Below, piece by piece: positions 8,702 to 17,573 of a stretch of DNA of 64,000 bases; position 1 is the stretch's first letter, and each line of letters starts with the position of its first letter. The stretch spans positions 62,001 through 126,000 of the forward strand of contig NZ_JAUSTN010000006.1 in NCBI RefSeq assembly GCF_030812875.1, written 5' to 3'. A program made the translations under genes and the position numbers. Under the pieces are notes generated by a model. The model searched no databases and was not told where the DNA came from. It saw nothing but the letters and a program-made list of their open reading frames with translations. This stretch comes from Peptoniphilus_B koenoeneniae. Lineage in GTDB: Bacteria; Bacillota; Clostridia; Tissierellales; Peptoniphilaceae.

Positions 8702-10905
8702 ATTTCTTCAATTGCTCCAATTACATCTTCTTTTTTTATTCTTAAAATTTCATGATCTCCAGATAAAACAATCCTTGATGCCTGTTTTATTTTTATTCTT
8801 TCAAAAAAGCTTCTGACATTTCTTGCGTTACCGAAATTTTTGCCCTTATTTCTTGTAATATCTCTTAAATATTGGCAAGCTATTTGTCTTGCATCTTCAT
8901 CAATACTTCTATTTTCATTTTTTACATAGGATTCAAAAATTTCTATCATTTCGTCTTCTGTATAGTCTTCAAATTCTATTATTTTTTTAATTCTACTTCT
9001 AAGACCTGAGTTTAAATTTATTAAATCATTCATTTCTTTTGTGTAGCCTGCCATAATCACAACAAATTTATCTCTGTTGTCTTCCATTTCCTTTATTAAG
9101 GTGTCTATGGCTTCTTTTCCAAAATCATTTTCTCCACCTCTTGCAAGAGAATATGCTTCATCAATAAATAAAACTCCACCATAAGCTTTTCTTATGACAT
9201 CTAATGTCTTTGGAGCAGTTTGTCCTATATATTCTCCAACTAAGCTGCTTCTATCTGCAACAACAAAATTTGTTGAAGAAACAACTCCTAAGTTTTTATA
9301 AATTTTACCTAAGATTCTTGCTACTGTAGTTTTTCCCGTTCCTGGATTACCAGTAAAGATTAAATGATTACTTGTTGATGCAACTTTTTGCCCTAATTCT
9401 TTTAACTTTTCGTTATAAATATAAGTATTTTTTATTTCTTCCACTTCTTGCTTTACTTTTGACAGACCTATAAGAGAGTTAAGCTCAACTAAACAAGAAT
9501 CTAAATCTTGTTCTTCCAAAGAAGTTACATCAACTCTAAAATCAATGGCATCAAGAGTAGTGAGTTCTTCTTTTGAAACGGATTTTCTTCCTATTCTTAG
9601 AGCTCTTTCTTTAATTGCATCTTCAATAATATTTCTTACAGATCTGGCATTTGCAAAAAATTGATTGTCTTTAACTTCATTTATTCTTTTCATAAAGGCC
9701 TTTTTGCCATTTTCTGTTAAATTATATTTAGAACCTTTAGCAGTAAATTCCGCTATTTGTAAAAGTTCATCATCATTATAATCTTCGAAAACTATTTCAT
9801 TTGTTATACGACTTTTTAAACCAGGATTTTTTTTCATAAGCTCATGCATTTCATCAGTATAACCTGCAAGAACAACTATTAATTTATCTCTGTTGTCTTC
9901 CATCTCCTTTACAAGAGTATCTATAGCTTCACTTCCAAAGTCATTTTCTCCACCTCTTGCAAGGGAATAAGCCTCATCAATAAATAAAATACCGCCCATA
10001 GCTTCATCTATTTTTTCTTTAGTCAAAGCCGCAGTTTGTCCCACATATCCTGCTACTAAATCTGATCTGCCTACAACTGTAACCTTGTTCGTTTCTAATA
10101 TCCCTAAATCTTTAAAAATATCTCCCAACAAATTTGCAACTGTAGTTTTTCCTGTTCCAGGATTACCATAAAAGGCAAAATGGTTTGATTTTTTATTGTC
10201 ATCAACTATTCCTTGAGCTGCACGATTTTTGTTATATTCAATAGTGCTTACAATTTTTTGCACTTCTCTTTTTACACTTCCAAGGCCTATTAAAGCATTT
10301 AATTTATTTAAACTTTTTTCAAGACTATCCTTTGAATCTTCTTCTATTATTTTTTTTGACTTAGAAAGTTGTAAATATTTATTTGCAATATCACCTAAGG
10401 GTCCGTTTCCTTGCTTTAAAAGAGTTTTTCTTGCAAGTTTTCTTAATTTATCTAATTCATTTACCCTATAATAAACTTCCATTTTTTCTTCAAAAAATTC
10501 CTCATCAGAAAAGGAACCTATAATTTCAAGGGCATCATAGTATTTGTTATTTGCAAGTAAATATAATAAATTAACTTTTTTTGACGAACTTGTATCCGGG
10601 AAAAATTTATCTACCTCTCTTTTTATTTCTTCAAGATATTTATAATCATTTTGCTTGTAAGCAATTTCTCCTAAAAGTTCATAATATTTTGCATTTTTAT
10701 AAGAGGAATCTTGCAATATTTTTTGAGCATTTACATAGTCTTTATGATAAATATAAGCCTGAGCCAAATAATTATCTGCTTCTAAAAAATCTTTATTTTT
10801 TTCTTTTACTTCATTTATAAATTTTAAAGTAGAGTCCAAATTATTAGAATTAATTCTAAGCTCAATTTGTCTCTTAAGATCTTGGGTATTTTCATTAAAA
10901 TCCAT
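8698..10905 (-). CDS. Tandem CbxX/SpoVK-type AAA ATPase with helical-repeat N-terminus
   Basis: A 735-residue protein. Residues 1-190 are helical and TPR-like. Two AAA modules follow: Walker A GNPGTGKTTVANLLG near residue 247 with ILFIDEAYSLARGGE; and GNPGTGKTTVARILG near residue 519 with an almost identical Walker B region. Each module begins with LIGL..VK.EV, the CbxX/CfqX (EccA/SpoVK-like) signature. Family members remodel protein complexes, for example Rubisco for CbbX, but the substrate here is unknown. It lies 11 bases after a membrane J-like protein and an Hsp70, which suggests a joint protein-remodelling role (inference). RBS and ATG at 10905 look normal. Confidence 0.88.
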   Translation of the reverse strand: MDFNENTQDLKRQIELRINSNNLDSTLKFINEVKEKNKDFLEADNYLAQAYIYHKDYVNAQKILQDSSYKNAKYYELLGEIAYKQNDYKYLEEIKREVDKFFPDTSSSKKVNLLYLLANNKYYDALEIIGSFSDEEFFEEKMEVYYRVNELDKLRKLARKTLLKQGNGPLGDIANKYLQLSKSKKIIEEDSKDSLEKSLNKLNALIGLGSVKREVQKIVSTIEYNKNRAAQGIVDDNKKSNHFAFYGNPGTGKTTVANLLGDIFKDLGILETNKVTVVGRSDLVAGYVGQTAALTKEKIDEAMGGILFIDEAYSLARGGENDFGSEAIDTLVKEMEDNRDKLIVVLAGYTDEMHELMKKNPGLKSRITNEIVFEDYNDDELLQIAEFTAKGSKYNLTENGKKAFMKRINEVKDNQFFANARSVRNIIEDAIKERALRIGRKSVSKEELTTLDAIDFRVDVTSLEEQDLDSCLVELNSLIGLSKVKQEVEEIKNTYIYNEKLKELGQKVASTSNHLIFTGNPGTGKTTVARILGKIYKNLGVVSSTNFVVADRSSLVGEYIGQTAPKTLDVIRKAYGGVLFIDEAYSLARGGENDFGKEAIDTLIKEMEDNRDKFVVIMAGYTKEMNDLINLNSGLRSRIKKIIEFEDYTEDEMIEIFESYVKNENRSIDEDARQIACQYLRDITRNKGKNFGNARNVRSFFERIKIKQASRIVLSGDHEILRIKKEDVIGAIEEI

Positions 10906-10916
10906 CTTTTCCCTAC

Positions 10917-12176
10917 TTATTCATTATTTTTTACTTTATTTTTAATTTCTTGTGCAGTTGTCTTTGCTTTGCCATAAGAAAATAAAAGTTTTCTCCTATA
11001 ACTTTCTTTATAAGGGTCCTTTCCATTTACAATGTCCGCATTTATTCTGTATCCCTTTGCGAACATAGAAGCTATAGGTAATACAAAAATAAAATAAAAT
11101 GCTATAAGGTCTATTATGCTAATTATAGGTGAACTTAAAAACTTAGGTAATATTGTTCCTAAAATTCCATATACAACTTTGCTTAAGAAATAATATATAA
11201 CACCTGAAATGCCCATCCTAATAATAACACTTACAAATGAATAAGGAATAAAACTATTATCCAAAGATTTTTTTACAGCTTCATATTTTTCGTTGAAAAA
11301 TTCACTGGTATAATATTTTTTTCCTTCATCAAAAAGAGCCATATATTTTTTAGCATCTTCCATATTGATTGCTTGCCACTTTTGTTCGTGTCTTACAAGA
11401 TATTTTATTTCCGCAAGTCTATAATAAGCAATGGCAAGAGGATATTTAAAACGAGAATCGTGTTCTACCCTGTCTTTTGCTAGGTCTATTGTCTTTTCAT
11501 GTTCATTTAAATAATTTAAATAAAGGCACTCAAGAAAAATAGTATCATCAGAGTTTGGATTGAGCCTTTTTATATTATTTACCAAATACTCTACAATTTT
11601 TTTGTCCCTGTCTACAAAAAGACTTGCCCTATCTAAAAGTCCATATAAATACAAATAGTTAATTTCATAATTATTTGGATTTAACTCCATAATCCTATTA
11701 TAGGTCTTAAATAAGATGTCTTGATTTACATTATTTTCAGCTTGTATTTTACTTAAAGCAATCCATGCAGGCTCATAGTTCGGAGCTTGAGAAGCAATGT
11801 TTTGAGCAAGAGACAAAGCTTTATTTTTATCCATATTAACAAGTTCATAAGCCTGTTTTATGGATTGGTCTATTGATAAATTTCCACCTTTGTTTTGAGT
11901 GTTGCTTTGTGTATTTTGTCTTCCTTGATTATTATTTTTTGCTTTGTTTAACTCTATATTAAGTTGGTTAATATAGGCATTTTTACTTTCTTCGGTTTCA
12001 AAAACCTTTATAGCTTCACTTACATTTTTAATATTTAGCTCCGCTTCCTGTCTTATTTCAAGTTTCGGATGGGTAGCACGACTTGTCCATTTTCTTAATT
12101 CTTTGTTTAAAATTCCCTTTATTTCTTCTAAAGAAGCATCTTGGGGTAGATTATAAATACTAAAATAATTTTTCAT
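10917..12176 (-). CDS. Membrane protein with degenerate J-like domain and TPR-like region
   Basis: A 419-residue protein. Residues 1-75 resemble a J domain (YFSIYNLPQDASLEEIKGIL), but where HPD should stand it reads THPK, so the aspartate needed to stimulate Hsp70 is not in place. Residues about 100-290 are TPR-like helices. Near 320-385 there are two or three membrane helices, then a basic cytoplasmic tail. It is encoded eight bases after an Hsp70-like gene and just before the tandem AAA protein. I read it as a membrane anchor or adaptor for those two; the exact role is not known. Confidence 0.72.
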   Translation of the reverse strand: MKNYFSIYNLPQDASLEEIKGILNKELRKWTSRATHPKLEIRQEAELNIKNVSEAIKVFETEESKNAYINQLNIELNKAKNNNQGRQNTQSNTQNKGGNLSIDQSIKQAYELVNMDKNKALSLAQNIASQAPNYEPAWIALSKIQAENNVNQDILFKTYNRIMELNPNNYEINYLYLYGLLDRASLFVDRDKKIVEYLVNNIKRLNPNSDDTIFLECLYLNYLNEHEKTIDLAKDRVEHDSRFKYPLAIAYYRLAEIKYLVRHEQKWQAINMEDAKKYMALFDEGKKYYTSEFFNEKYEAVKKSLDNSFIPYSFVSVIIRMGISGVIYYFLSKVVYGILGTILPKFLSSPIISIIDLIAFYFIFVLPIASMFAKGYRINADIVNGKDPYKESYRRKLLFSYGKAKTTAQEIKNKVKNNE

Positions 12177-12183
12177 TTTTCAC

Positions 12184-13689
12184 CTATTGTACATCAATAT
12201 TTGATATTCTATTTGTTTTTTCCACAACTTCTTCTTTGGTTAAATTTGAATCTCTTTTAAGTTCAAAAGCATCTATCATTGTATCTGTAAAAGCATCCCA
12301 TACTTTTAATTTTATAAGTCCGTCCTTATCATAGGATAAGAAAAATTTCATTTCAGATCCCTTAGGCCTTTGACCTGCAGGAAGCTTAATCTTAGTTTCA
12401 CCTATAATGTTTACATACTTTAAATCTTCTTCATCGCCTTCGCAAACTTTTAAAGTAACTAGATTTTGATTTTCAACCAAAGTATAAAATGATCTTGTTG
12501 CATCAGTGGGAATAGGGGTGTTTTTCTCAATCATAATATAATTTCTCTCCACTCCATTGTCCATTGCTGAAAATCCAATGCCATGAGAGTTTACATCAAT
12601 TATCTTTATTCCTTGCAAATCTTGATTTAAATCTTTTTTATCGTCAAGAAATTTTCCTTGGTATGCTGCTCCTATGGCAACAACTTCATCAGGATTTAAT
12701 TCAAGAGAAGGTTTTTTATGAGTAACTTCTTCAATTCTATCTCTAACGAGCTTTATCCTTGAAGAACCACCTACTAAAATAGTTTTATCTATATCTGACC
12801 AATTTAATCCGGCATCTTCTAAGGTAAATTTCACCATGTCTATTGTCTGCTCAATAAGTCCTCTTATTAAACTGTTAAAAAGTTCCTGAGTAATTTCAAC
12901 CTTATCTCTTATTCCAGAAGCATTAACTACAATACTTGTCTTTTGTTTATTAGATAAAGATTTCTTTGCTTCTTCAACTTTTTCTCTCAAATCTTCCATG
13001 GCGTAAACATCATCAAATAAATCAATTCCATGCTTGTTTTCTATGTACTCAAGGACATAATTTAAAAGAGCATTGTCAAAATCAAAGCCACCTAAATTTC
13101 TATTTCCATTTGTTGCAAGCACTTTTAATTCTTTGTTGTTTATTTCCATGACAACAACATCAAAAGTTCCGCCACCCAAATCATAAATCATGATTCTTTG
13201 TTTTTCATTGTTTTGTTCTAAACCATAAGCAAGAGCTGCAGCAGTTGGCTCGTTAATAATTTTAAGAACATTTAAGCCTGCAATGTTTCCCGCATCTTGG
13301 GTTGCCTTTCTTTGTGCATCAGTAAAATATGCAGGAACAGTTATTACCGCACCGGTTACTTCTTCTCCTAAATATCCTTCCGCTTGTTTTTTTAATTTTT
13401 TTAATATGATTGCTGAAAGTTCTTCCGGTGAAAAGAGTTCTCCATCTTTTCTTGCAAATTTAAAATCCTTATCTCCAATTTTTCTTTTAATATATTGAAT
13501 GGTATCTTCAGGTGCAATAATAGCTTCATTTTTTGCTTCCGTTCCTACAATAGGATTGTCGTCTTCAAAATAAATAACAGAGGGGGTAACACGGCCTCCT
13601 TCGCTGTTAGGTATAATTTGCGGATTGTTATCCTTGTCTATAAATGCAACAGCTGAATTAGTTGTTCCTAAATCTATTCCTATTATCAT
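12184..13689 (-). CDS. Short DnaK/Hsp70-like chaperone
   Basis: It starts MIIGIDLGTTNSAVAFI, and has IYDLGGGTFDVVV and ILVGGSSRIKLVRD, so the Hsp70 ATPase domain is complete, including INEPTAAALAYGLE. At 501 residues it is about 100 shorter than housekeeping DnaK: after a substrate-domain-like region it lacks most of the helical lid and the acidic C-terminal tail. Together with the absence of grpE and dnaJ next to it and the presence of J-like and CbxX genes, it is a specialised paralogue rather than the main DnaK (inference). GGAGG precedes the ATG. Confidence 0.87.
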   Translation of the reverse strand: MIIGIDLGTTNSAVAFIDKDNNPQIIPNSEGGRVTPSVIYFEDDNPIVGTEAKNEAIIAPEDTIQYIKRKIGDKDFKFARKDGELFSPEELSAIILKKLKKQAEGYLGEEVTGAVITVPAYFTDAQRKATQDAGNIAGLNVLKIINEPTAAALAYGLEQNNEKQRIMIYDLGGGTFDVVVMEINNKELKVLATNGNRNLGGFDFDNALLNYVLEYIENKHGIDLFDDVYAMEDLREKVEEAKKSLSNKQKTSIVVNASGIRDKVEITQELFNSLIRGLIEQTIDMVKFTLEDAGLNWSDIDKTILVGGSSRIKLVRDRIEEVTHKKPSLELNPDEVVAIGAAYQGKFLDDKKDLNQDLQGIKIIDVNSHGIGFSAMDNGVERNYIMIEKNTPIPTDATRSFYTLVENQNLVTLKVCEGDEEDLKYVNIIGETKIKLPAGQRPKGSEMKFFLSYDKDGLIKLKVWDAFTDTMIDAFELKRDSNLTKEEVVEKTNRISNIDVQ

Positions 13690-13754
13690 GAATAACCTCC
13701 TTAATCTAAAATTTATTATATCATAGAAAAATTTTTAATTTATCCTAATTGGCA

Positions 13755-13793
13755 TTAAAAAATCCCAAAATTTAAAATTTTGAGATTTTTTAT
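13755..13793 (-). terminator. Terminator after cytX
   Basis: Minus strand hairpin AATCTCAAAAT / ATTTTGGGATT with a TTAA loop and a following T run; it lies just past the permease stop codon, between it and the Hsp70-like gene. Confidence 0.7.
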
Positions 13794-13810
13794 AAAGATT
13801 TCATATTAAC

Positions 13811-14977
13811 TTATTTTAAAAATTTTTTTAAGATAAAAGTAACTAAACCTGTAATTAAAATGGCAGGTAAGGTTGCCCCAATAGATAGGCCTTCTTTTAA
13901 AAATATCCTATAAATAATAAAACCTATTACCCAGGAAATAATATTGATAAAGTCAAAATCAGAATTTATCTTTTTATTCTTTATTAAAAAATAATCTACA
14001 ATTTGAACTGAAGCCATAGGAGCAAAAACCGAACCTATTAAATATAAAAAGTTTTCAAATTGACCAGTATCAAAAAAGATTGCAAGAGCAATTCCTATAA
14101 TTGTAACTATTAATGCCGCCCACTTTTCAGATATGTTTTTAAACAAACTTTTACAAGATACTCCTCCACTGTAGGCATCTAAAAAAGTTGTAGTTACCGT
14201 TGAAAAAATTACAATAATTAAAGCTATACTTCCAAGACCTGCTTTGAGCATTATTTGTGAAATACTTGATGAGCCGCTAAAACCTGCTGCACTCATGCCG
14301 ATTATATACATCCAAATACTTGCGAAAAAATATACAAGACTTGCAGTTAAAGTTCCTTCAAAAGGATTTTTTGCATCTTTTGTATAATCTCCTATTAAGG
14401 GAAGCCAAGAAAGAGGCATGGCAATGGAAAGTTCTATTGCCTGACCAAAGGAAAGTCCTCCTGTCTTTTCAAAAGAAGTTCCCTTAAAAATATTAAAACT
14501 TAATATTAAAGTTAAAATAAAAAGAACGGACATAGAAATAATATTAATTTTTTCAAGATTTTTTATTCCTATTAAAATCCAAATAATAATTAAAATTCCA
14601 ATTATAATGGACCACATATTAGTTGAATTTGATGAGAAAACTTCAGAAGATGCTCCTGCGCCTTGAGAAATCATAACCGCTGTCCAACCTATAAGTTGCA
14701 AAATGTTTAAAAAAGTAAAAATAATAGCTCCTTTTTCTCCAAAGGCAATTTTAACACTTTCCATAGCAGTTTTTTCACTTTTTGCTCCTATTAAACCTAC
14801 AAGGAAAAAAAGTCCGCAGCCAATTAAATGTCCAATTACAATGGCTAATATACCTTGACTAAAACCAAGAGGAGCAAATAATGTTCCTGTTAAAATTTCA
14901 GCAATGGAAATTGCAGCTCCAAACCAAATCAAACCAAGGTCAAGATTTTTTATTTTAGAATTCAAAATCTTCACCAC
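13811..14977 (-). CDS. cytX: CytX-like hydroxymethylpyrimidine/thiamin-precursor permease
   Basis: A 388-residue NCS1-family permease with about twelve membrane helices; GLIWFGAAISIAEILTGT at the N-terminus and SWLPLIGDYTKDAKNP mid-protein are typical of CytX. A TPP riboswitch lies upstream, which links it to uptake of the pyrimidine precursor of thiamin (family knowledge plus context). The start is ambiguous: GTG at 14977 or 14974, or TTG at 14965 with AGGTGGTGA in front. The strong AAGGAGG further upstream instead fits an ATG at 14993 that opens a 12-codon peptide in another frame. Confidence 0.88.
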   Translation of the reverse strand: MVKILNSKIKNLDLGLIWFGAAISIAEILTGTLFAPLGFSQGILAIVIGHLIGCGLFFLVGLIGAKSEKTAMESVKIAFGEKGAIIFTFLNILQLIGWTAVMISQGAGASSEVFSSNSTNMWSIIIGILIIIWILIGIKNLEKINIISMSVLFILTLILSFNIFKGTSFEKTGGLSFGQAIELSIAMPLSWLPLIGDYTKDAKNPFEGTLTASLVYFFASIWMYIIGMSAAGFSGSSSISQIMLKAGLGSIALIIVIFSTVTTTFLDAYSGGVSCKSLFKNISEKWAALIVTIIGIALAIFFDTGQFENFLYLIGSVFAPMASVQIVDYFLIKNKKINSDFDFINIISWVIGFIIYRIFLKEGLSIGATLPAILITGLVTFILKKFLK

Positions 14978-14993
14978 CTACAAATTTTTTCAT
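14955..14993 (-). CDS. Possible 12-residue leader peptide upstream of cytX
   Basis: ATG at 14993 stands seven bases after AAGGAGG, the best ribosome site in the leader. It opens MKKFVGGEDFEF and then meets TAA. The reading frame differs from cytX and overlaps its proposed start codons, so translation of the peptide could be coupled to that of the permease. Alternatively it is the original start, separated from cytX by a frameshift; CytX proteins usually begin close to the first helix, which favours the leader reading. No homologue is recognised. Confidence 0.4.
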   Translation of the reverse strand: MKKFVGGEDFEF

Positions 14994-15047
14994 AAAAAAA
15001 CCTCCTTATCTCACCGAGTTCCTTACGGCAGAGAATAAAGAAGTATT

Positions 15048-15124
15048 CTTGCACTTCCCTTTCCAGCATTATCTGGCAGGTTGTAAGGGTATGATCTCAG
15101 CTTTTTCAAGCACCCCCCAGTGAT
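15048..15124 (-). promoter_or_regulatory. TPP riboswitch (THI element)
   Basis: On the minus strand the conserved THI-box parts are present in order: GGGGTGC, GCTGAGATCATACCC, ACCTGCCAGATAATGCTGG and AAGGGAAG, with outer ends CACT and AGTG that pair as helix P1. Between it and cytX a further stem region (about 15003-15045) ends next to AAGGAGG, so control could be by hiding the ribosome site. It binds thiamin pyrophosphate and turns off the downstream permease. Confidence 0.95.
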
Positions 15125-15180
15125 AATCTTAAATTTTTATAAAACTGATTATAATATTTATAGCTTTATCTGTAAAGTCC

Positions 15181-15468
15181 TTAACTTTTAAAAGACCTTT
15201 TTAATTTATCCAAATCAAAAAATCCTGCGACTCTTTCAACTTCAACTCCATCCCTTAAATATAAAAGTGTGGGAAAAGAAAAAACTTGAAATTCTCCCCT
15301 TAATTTAGGAAAGTCCTTTAAATTAACAGAAATAAACTTTCCGTCAAAATCTTTAAGTTCTTTTAAAGCAAGTTCTTTCATTCCATTACAAAGTCCGCAG
15401 TCCGGTCCTTGAAAAAATAAAAACACATTTCCTTTTTTATATTCCTTGTTAAAATTTTCAATTTTCAT
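15181..15468 (-). CDS. Thioredoxin-like protein (CGLC)
   Basis: Ninety-five residues with a thioredoxin fold: QGPDCGLCNGM near residues 20-30 holds a CxxC active site (CGLC), and FPTLLYLRDGVEVERVAGFF includes the conserved cis-proline. It probably reduces disulfides or acts as a redox carrier; no partner reductase is nearby. It lies two bases after the peptidase gene and is likely co-transcribed with it. Confidence 0.85.
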   Translation of the reverse strand: MKIENFNKEYKKGNVFLFFQGPDCGLCNGMKELALKELKDFDGKFISVNLKDFPKLRGEFQVFSFPTLLYLRDGVEVERVAGFFDLDKLKRSFKS

Positions 15469-15470
15469 TT

Positions 15471-16436
15471 TTATTCCTGATATAATTTTTTAAAATTTTC
15501 ACTAGCTTTTATTAAAGAATCAATTATTTCAAGTTCCATTGATGAATGACCTGAAATAGTTATATCTAAATTTACTTTATTTAATTTTTTGCTTAAAAGG
15601 TATGCACCTATAAATCTGCAATCCATGTCGTATCTGCCATGAACAATATGAGTTGGAATGTCTTTTATAATATGAGCATTATCTAAAATATAATTCATAT
15701 TTTCTCTAAACATATGATTAACCCAAAAATGACACTCAATAGAAGCCATATTTATTGCATAATCCTCATCTGAAAAATCCTCTGTAACTTTTTCACTTGG
15801 TTTTAAAGTAGTTATACTTCCCTCCCAAATGGACCAAGCTTTTGCAGCTTCAATTTTTACTTTTTCATCTTGTCCCGTTAATCTTTTATAATAAGCCTTT
15901 ATTAAATCTTTTCTTTCATTTTCTGGAATTATTGAAATAAAATTTTCCCATTTGTCAGGAAATATATTTGAAGCTCCTCCCTCTTGATATATCCAATCTA
16001 TATCTTCCTGTCTTCCTAAAAAAATCCCTCGTAAAATTAATCCTATAACTTTTTCAGGATGCTTAATTGCGTATGAAAGAGCCAGGGTGCTACCCCAAGA
16101 GCCTCCAAACACAATCCACTTATCTATATTTAGTCTTTCTCTAATTTTTTCCATATCGGAAATTATTGCATCAGTATTATTGTCTTTTAAACAAGCTTTA
16201 GGTCTGCTTTTTCCACTGCCCCTTTGATCAAATAAAATAATCCTGTAAAAATCCGGATCAAAAAATCTTCTGCAATCAGGACTAGTTCCACACCCAGGTC
16301 CTCCATGTAAAAAAACTATAGGTTTTCCATTGGGATTTCCTGATTCTTCAAAGTAAATTTCATGTAAGTCATCAACTTTTATATATTCACTAAAATTTTT
16401 TTCTATGGGTCTGTATAATTCTCTTAATTTTTTCAT
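15471..16436 (-). CDS. pip: Proline iminopeptidase
   Basis: A 321-residue alpha/beta hydrolase of peptidase family S33 that removes N-terminal proline from peptides. Oxyanion-hole HGGPGCGTSPDCRRFFDP is near residue 45, the nucleophile serine lies in GGSWGSTLAL near residue 111, and the C-terminal aspartate and histidine fall in HGRYDMDCR and SGHSSME. Length and order match the single-chain bacterial enzyme. It precedes the thioredoxin-like gene. Confidence 0.94.
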   Translation of the reverse strand: MKKLRELYRPIEKNFSEYIKVDDLHEIYFEESGNPNGKPIVFLHGGPGCGTSPDCRRFFDPDFYRIILFDQRGSGKSRPKACLKDNNTDAIISDMEKIRERLNIDKWIVFGGSWGSTLALSYAIKHPEKVIGLILRGIFLGRQEDIDWIYQEGGASNIFPDKWENFISIIPENERKDLIKAYYKRLTGQDEKVKIEAAKAWSIWEGSITTLKPSEKVTEDFSDEDYAINMASIECHFWVNHMFRENMNYILDNAHIIKDIPTHIVHGRYDMDCRFIGAYLLSKKLNKVNLDITISGHSSMELEIIDSLIKASENFKKLYQE

Positions 16437-16449
16437 ATTTTATCCCTTT

Positions 16450-17388
16450 TTAAATTTCTTCAAGATTTATAATTCTTCTTCTCTTATTCAAAATAGATTT
16501 TTTCTCTTCTATTTCTGCTTTCAAACTTAAAATATCAGCTTTACTTGTGTTTTCATCTTCTAAAAGCTCAATTAATCTTCCTTGTTTTTCAATAATTTCT
16601 GATTTCAAAAAGCTTGTAGGTTGAAGTTCATTAATAAGGTTTTCTTTATCTTCATCAATTGTTTTTTCTATCTCTTCTCTTATTTTTTTACTTTCTTCCT
16701 CTATTTTTTTAAGTCTTTGTTTAATTTTATCTGTCCTATATTTAACTTCAGGGTAAGCATTTATAAAACGTCTGTATAAAATATTTTTATTGCTTGCCAA
16801 AACTTTCATTTCTTTACGTATATCTTCAGTATTGTCAGCCTCTGACCCTTCAATATTCGTTTTTATAAGTTTCATTACAAAGTATGAAATTATAAAATCA
16901 CTTGTAAAAATTAAAACTATAATAAGAGAAATTATTTCACGGTTTTTTAAAGAAAACTTATAAAAAATATTTGTGAAAATTGGTCCTAAAATTTGAGCAA
17001 TTATTAATCCTCCAAGGCCGAATAAAATTAAATTTCCTATCCAGATTCTTCCGTTTAAATTCATAGGTTTTTTACTGTAGTCCCACCATCTTGCATGATA
17101 TTTTTTTTCCAAAAAATATGAAACAAAATATTCAACCAGGCCGCATATTAATATGGAAACTAAAAAAGTAAGTCCTATAGAATGTTCAAATTTATAAAGA
17201 CTACTATTTATAAAAATAATCAGAACTGACCCTAAACCATATATAGGACAGTAAGGTCCAATTAAAAAACCCCTATTTACAAATCTATGAAATTGTATAA
17301 ATTTTAAAGTTACTTCAATTGACCATCCTATAACTGAAAATATAAAAAATATAAAGATGTAGTCCATAAAGTTTTCTATAAAAAACAT
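16450..17388 (-). CDS. Putative ABC-transporter type IV (CmpB-like) membrane protein
   Basis: About 312 residues from the ATG at 17388, which follows AAGGAG; a longer frame begins at 17439 but lacks a ribosome site. The N-terminal two thirds has four or five membrane helices with the family pattern GWSIEVTLKFIQFHRFVNRGFLIGPYCPIYG and ARWWDYSKKPMNLNGRIWI. The last 110 residues are a charged coiled coil. The family is often labelled ABC-transporter type IV, but no ATPase partner is adjacent and its function is not established. Confidence 0.75.
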   Translation of the reverse strand: MFFIENFMDYIFIFFIFSVIGWSIEVTLKFIQFHRFVNRGFLIGPYCPIYGLGSVLIIFINSSLYKFEHSIGLTFLVSILICGLVEYFVSYFLEKKYHARWWDYSKKPMNLNGRIWIGNLILFGLGGLIIAQILGPIFTNIFYKFSLKNREIISLIIVLIFTSDFIISYFVMKLIKTNIEGSEADNTEDIRKEMKVLASNKNILYRRFINAYPEVKYRTDKIKQRLKKIEEESKKIREEIEKTIDEDKENLINELQPTSFLKSEIIEKQGRLIELLEDENTSKADILSLKAEIEEKKSILNKRRRIINLEEI

Positions 17389-17573
17389 TTTTTTCTCCTT
17401 TATGAAAATAATTTTAATAAATATAAACTTATAAGTCAAAATTTCAAATTAATAGAAAGTTATTTAAAAAAATTAGTTATTTAAAATTATTAAATTTGTT
17501 TTTTTAAAAAAATATTTAATAAAATAACCTTATTTATTAATTTTTGTTATAATATTAAATCGAGGTGAAATTT

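Noticed and set aside
17565..17573. GTG start for the LDH-like gene
   Set aside because: It lies in the ribosome site of the ATG at 17574.
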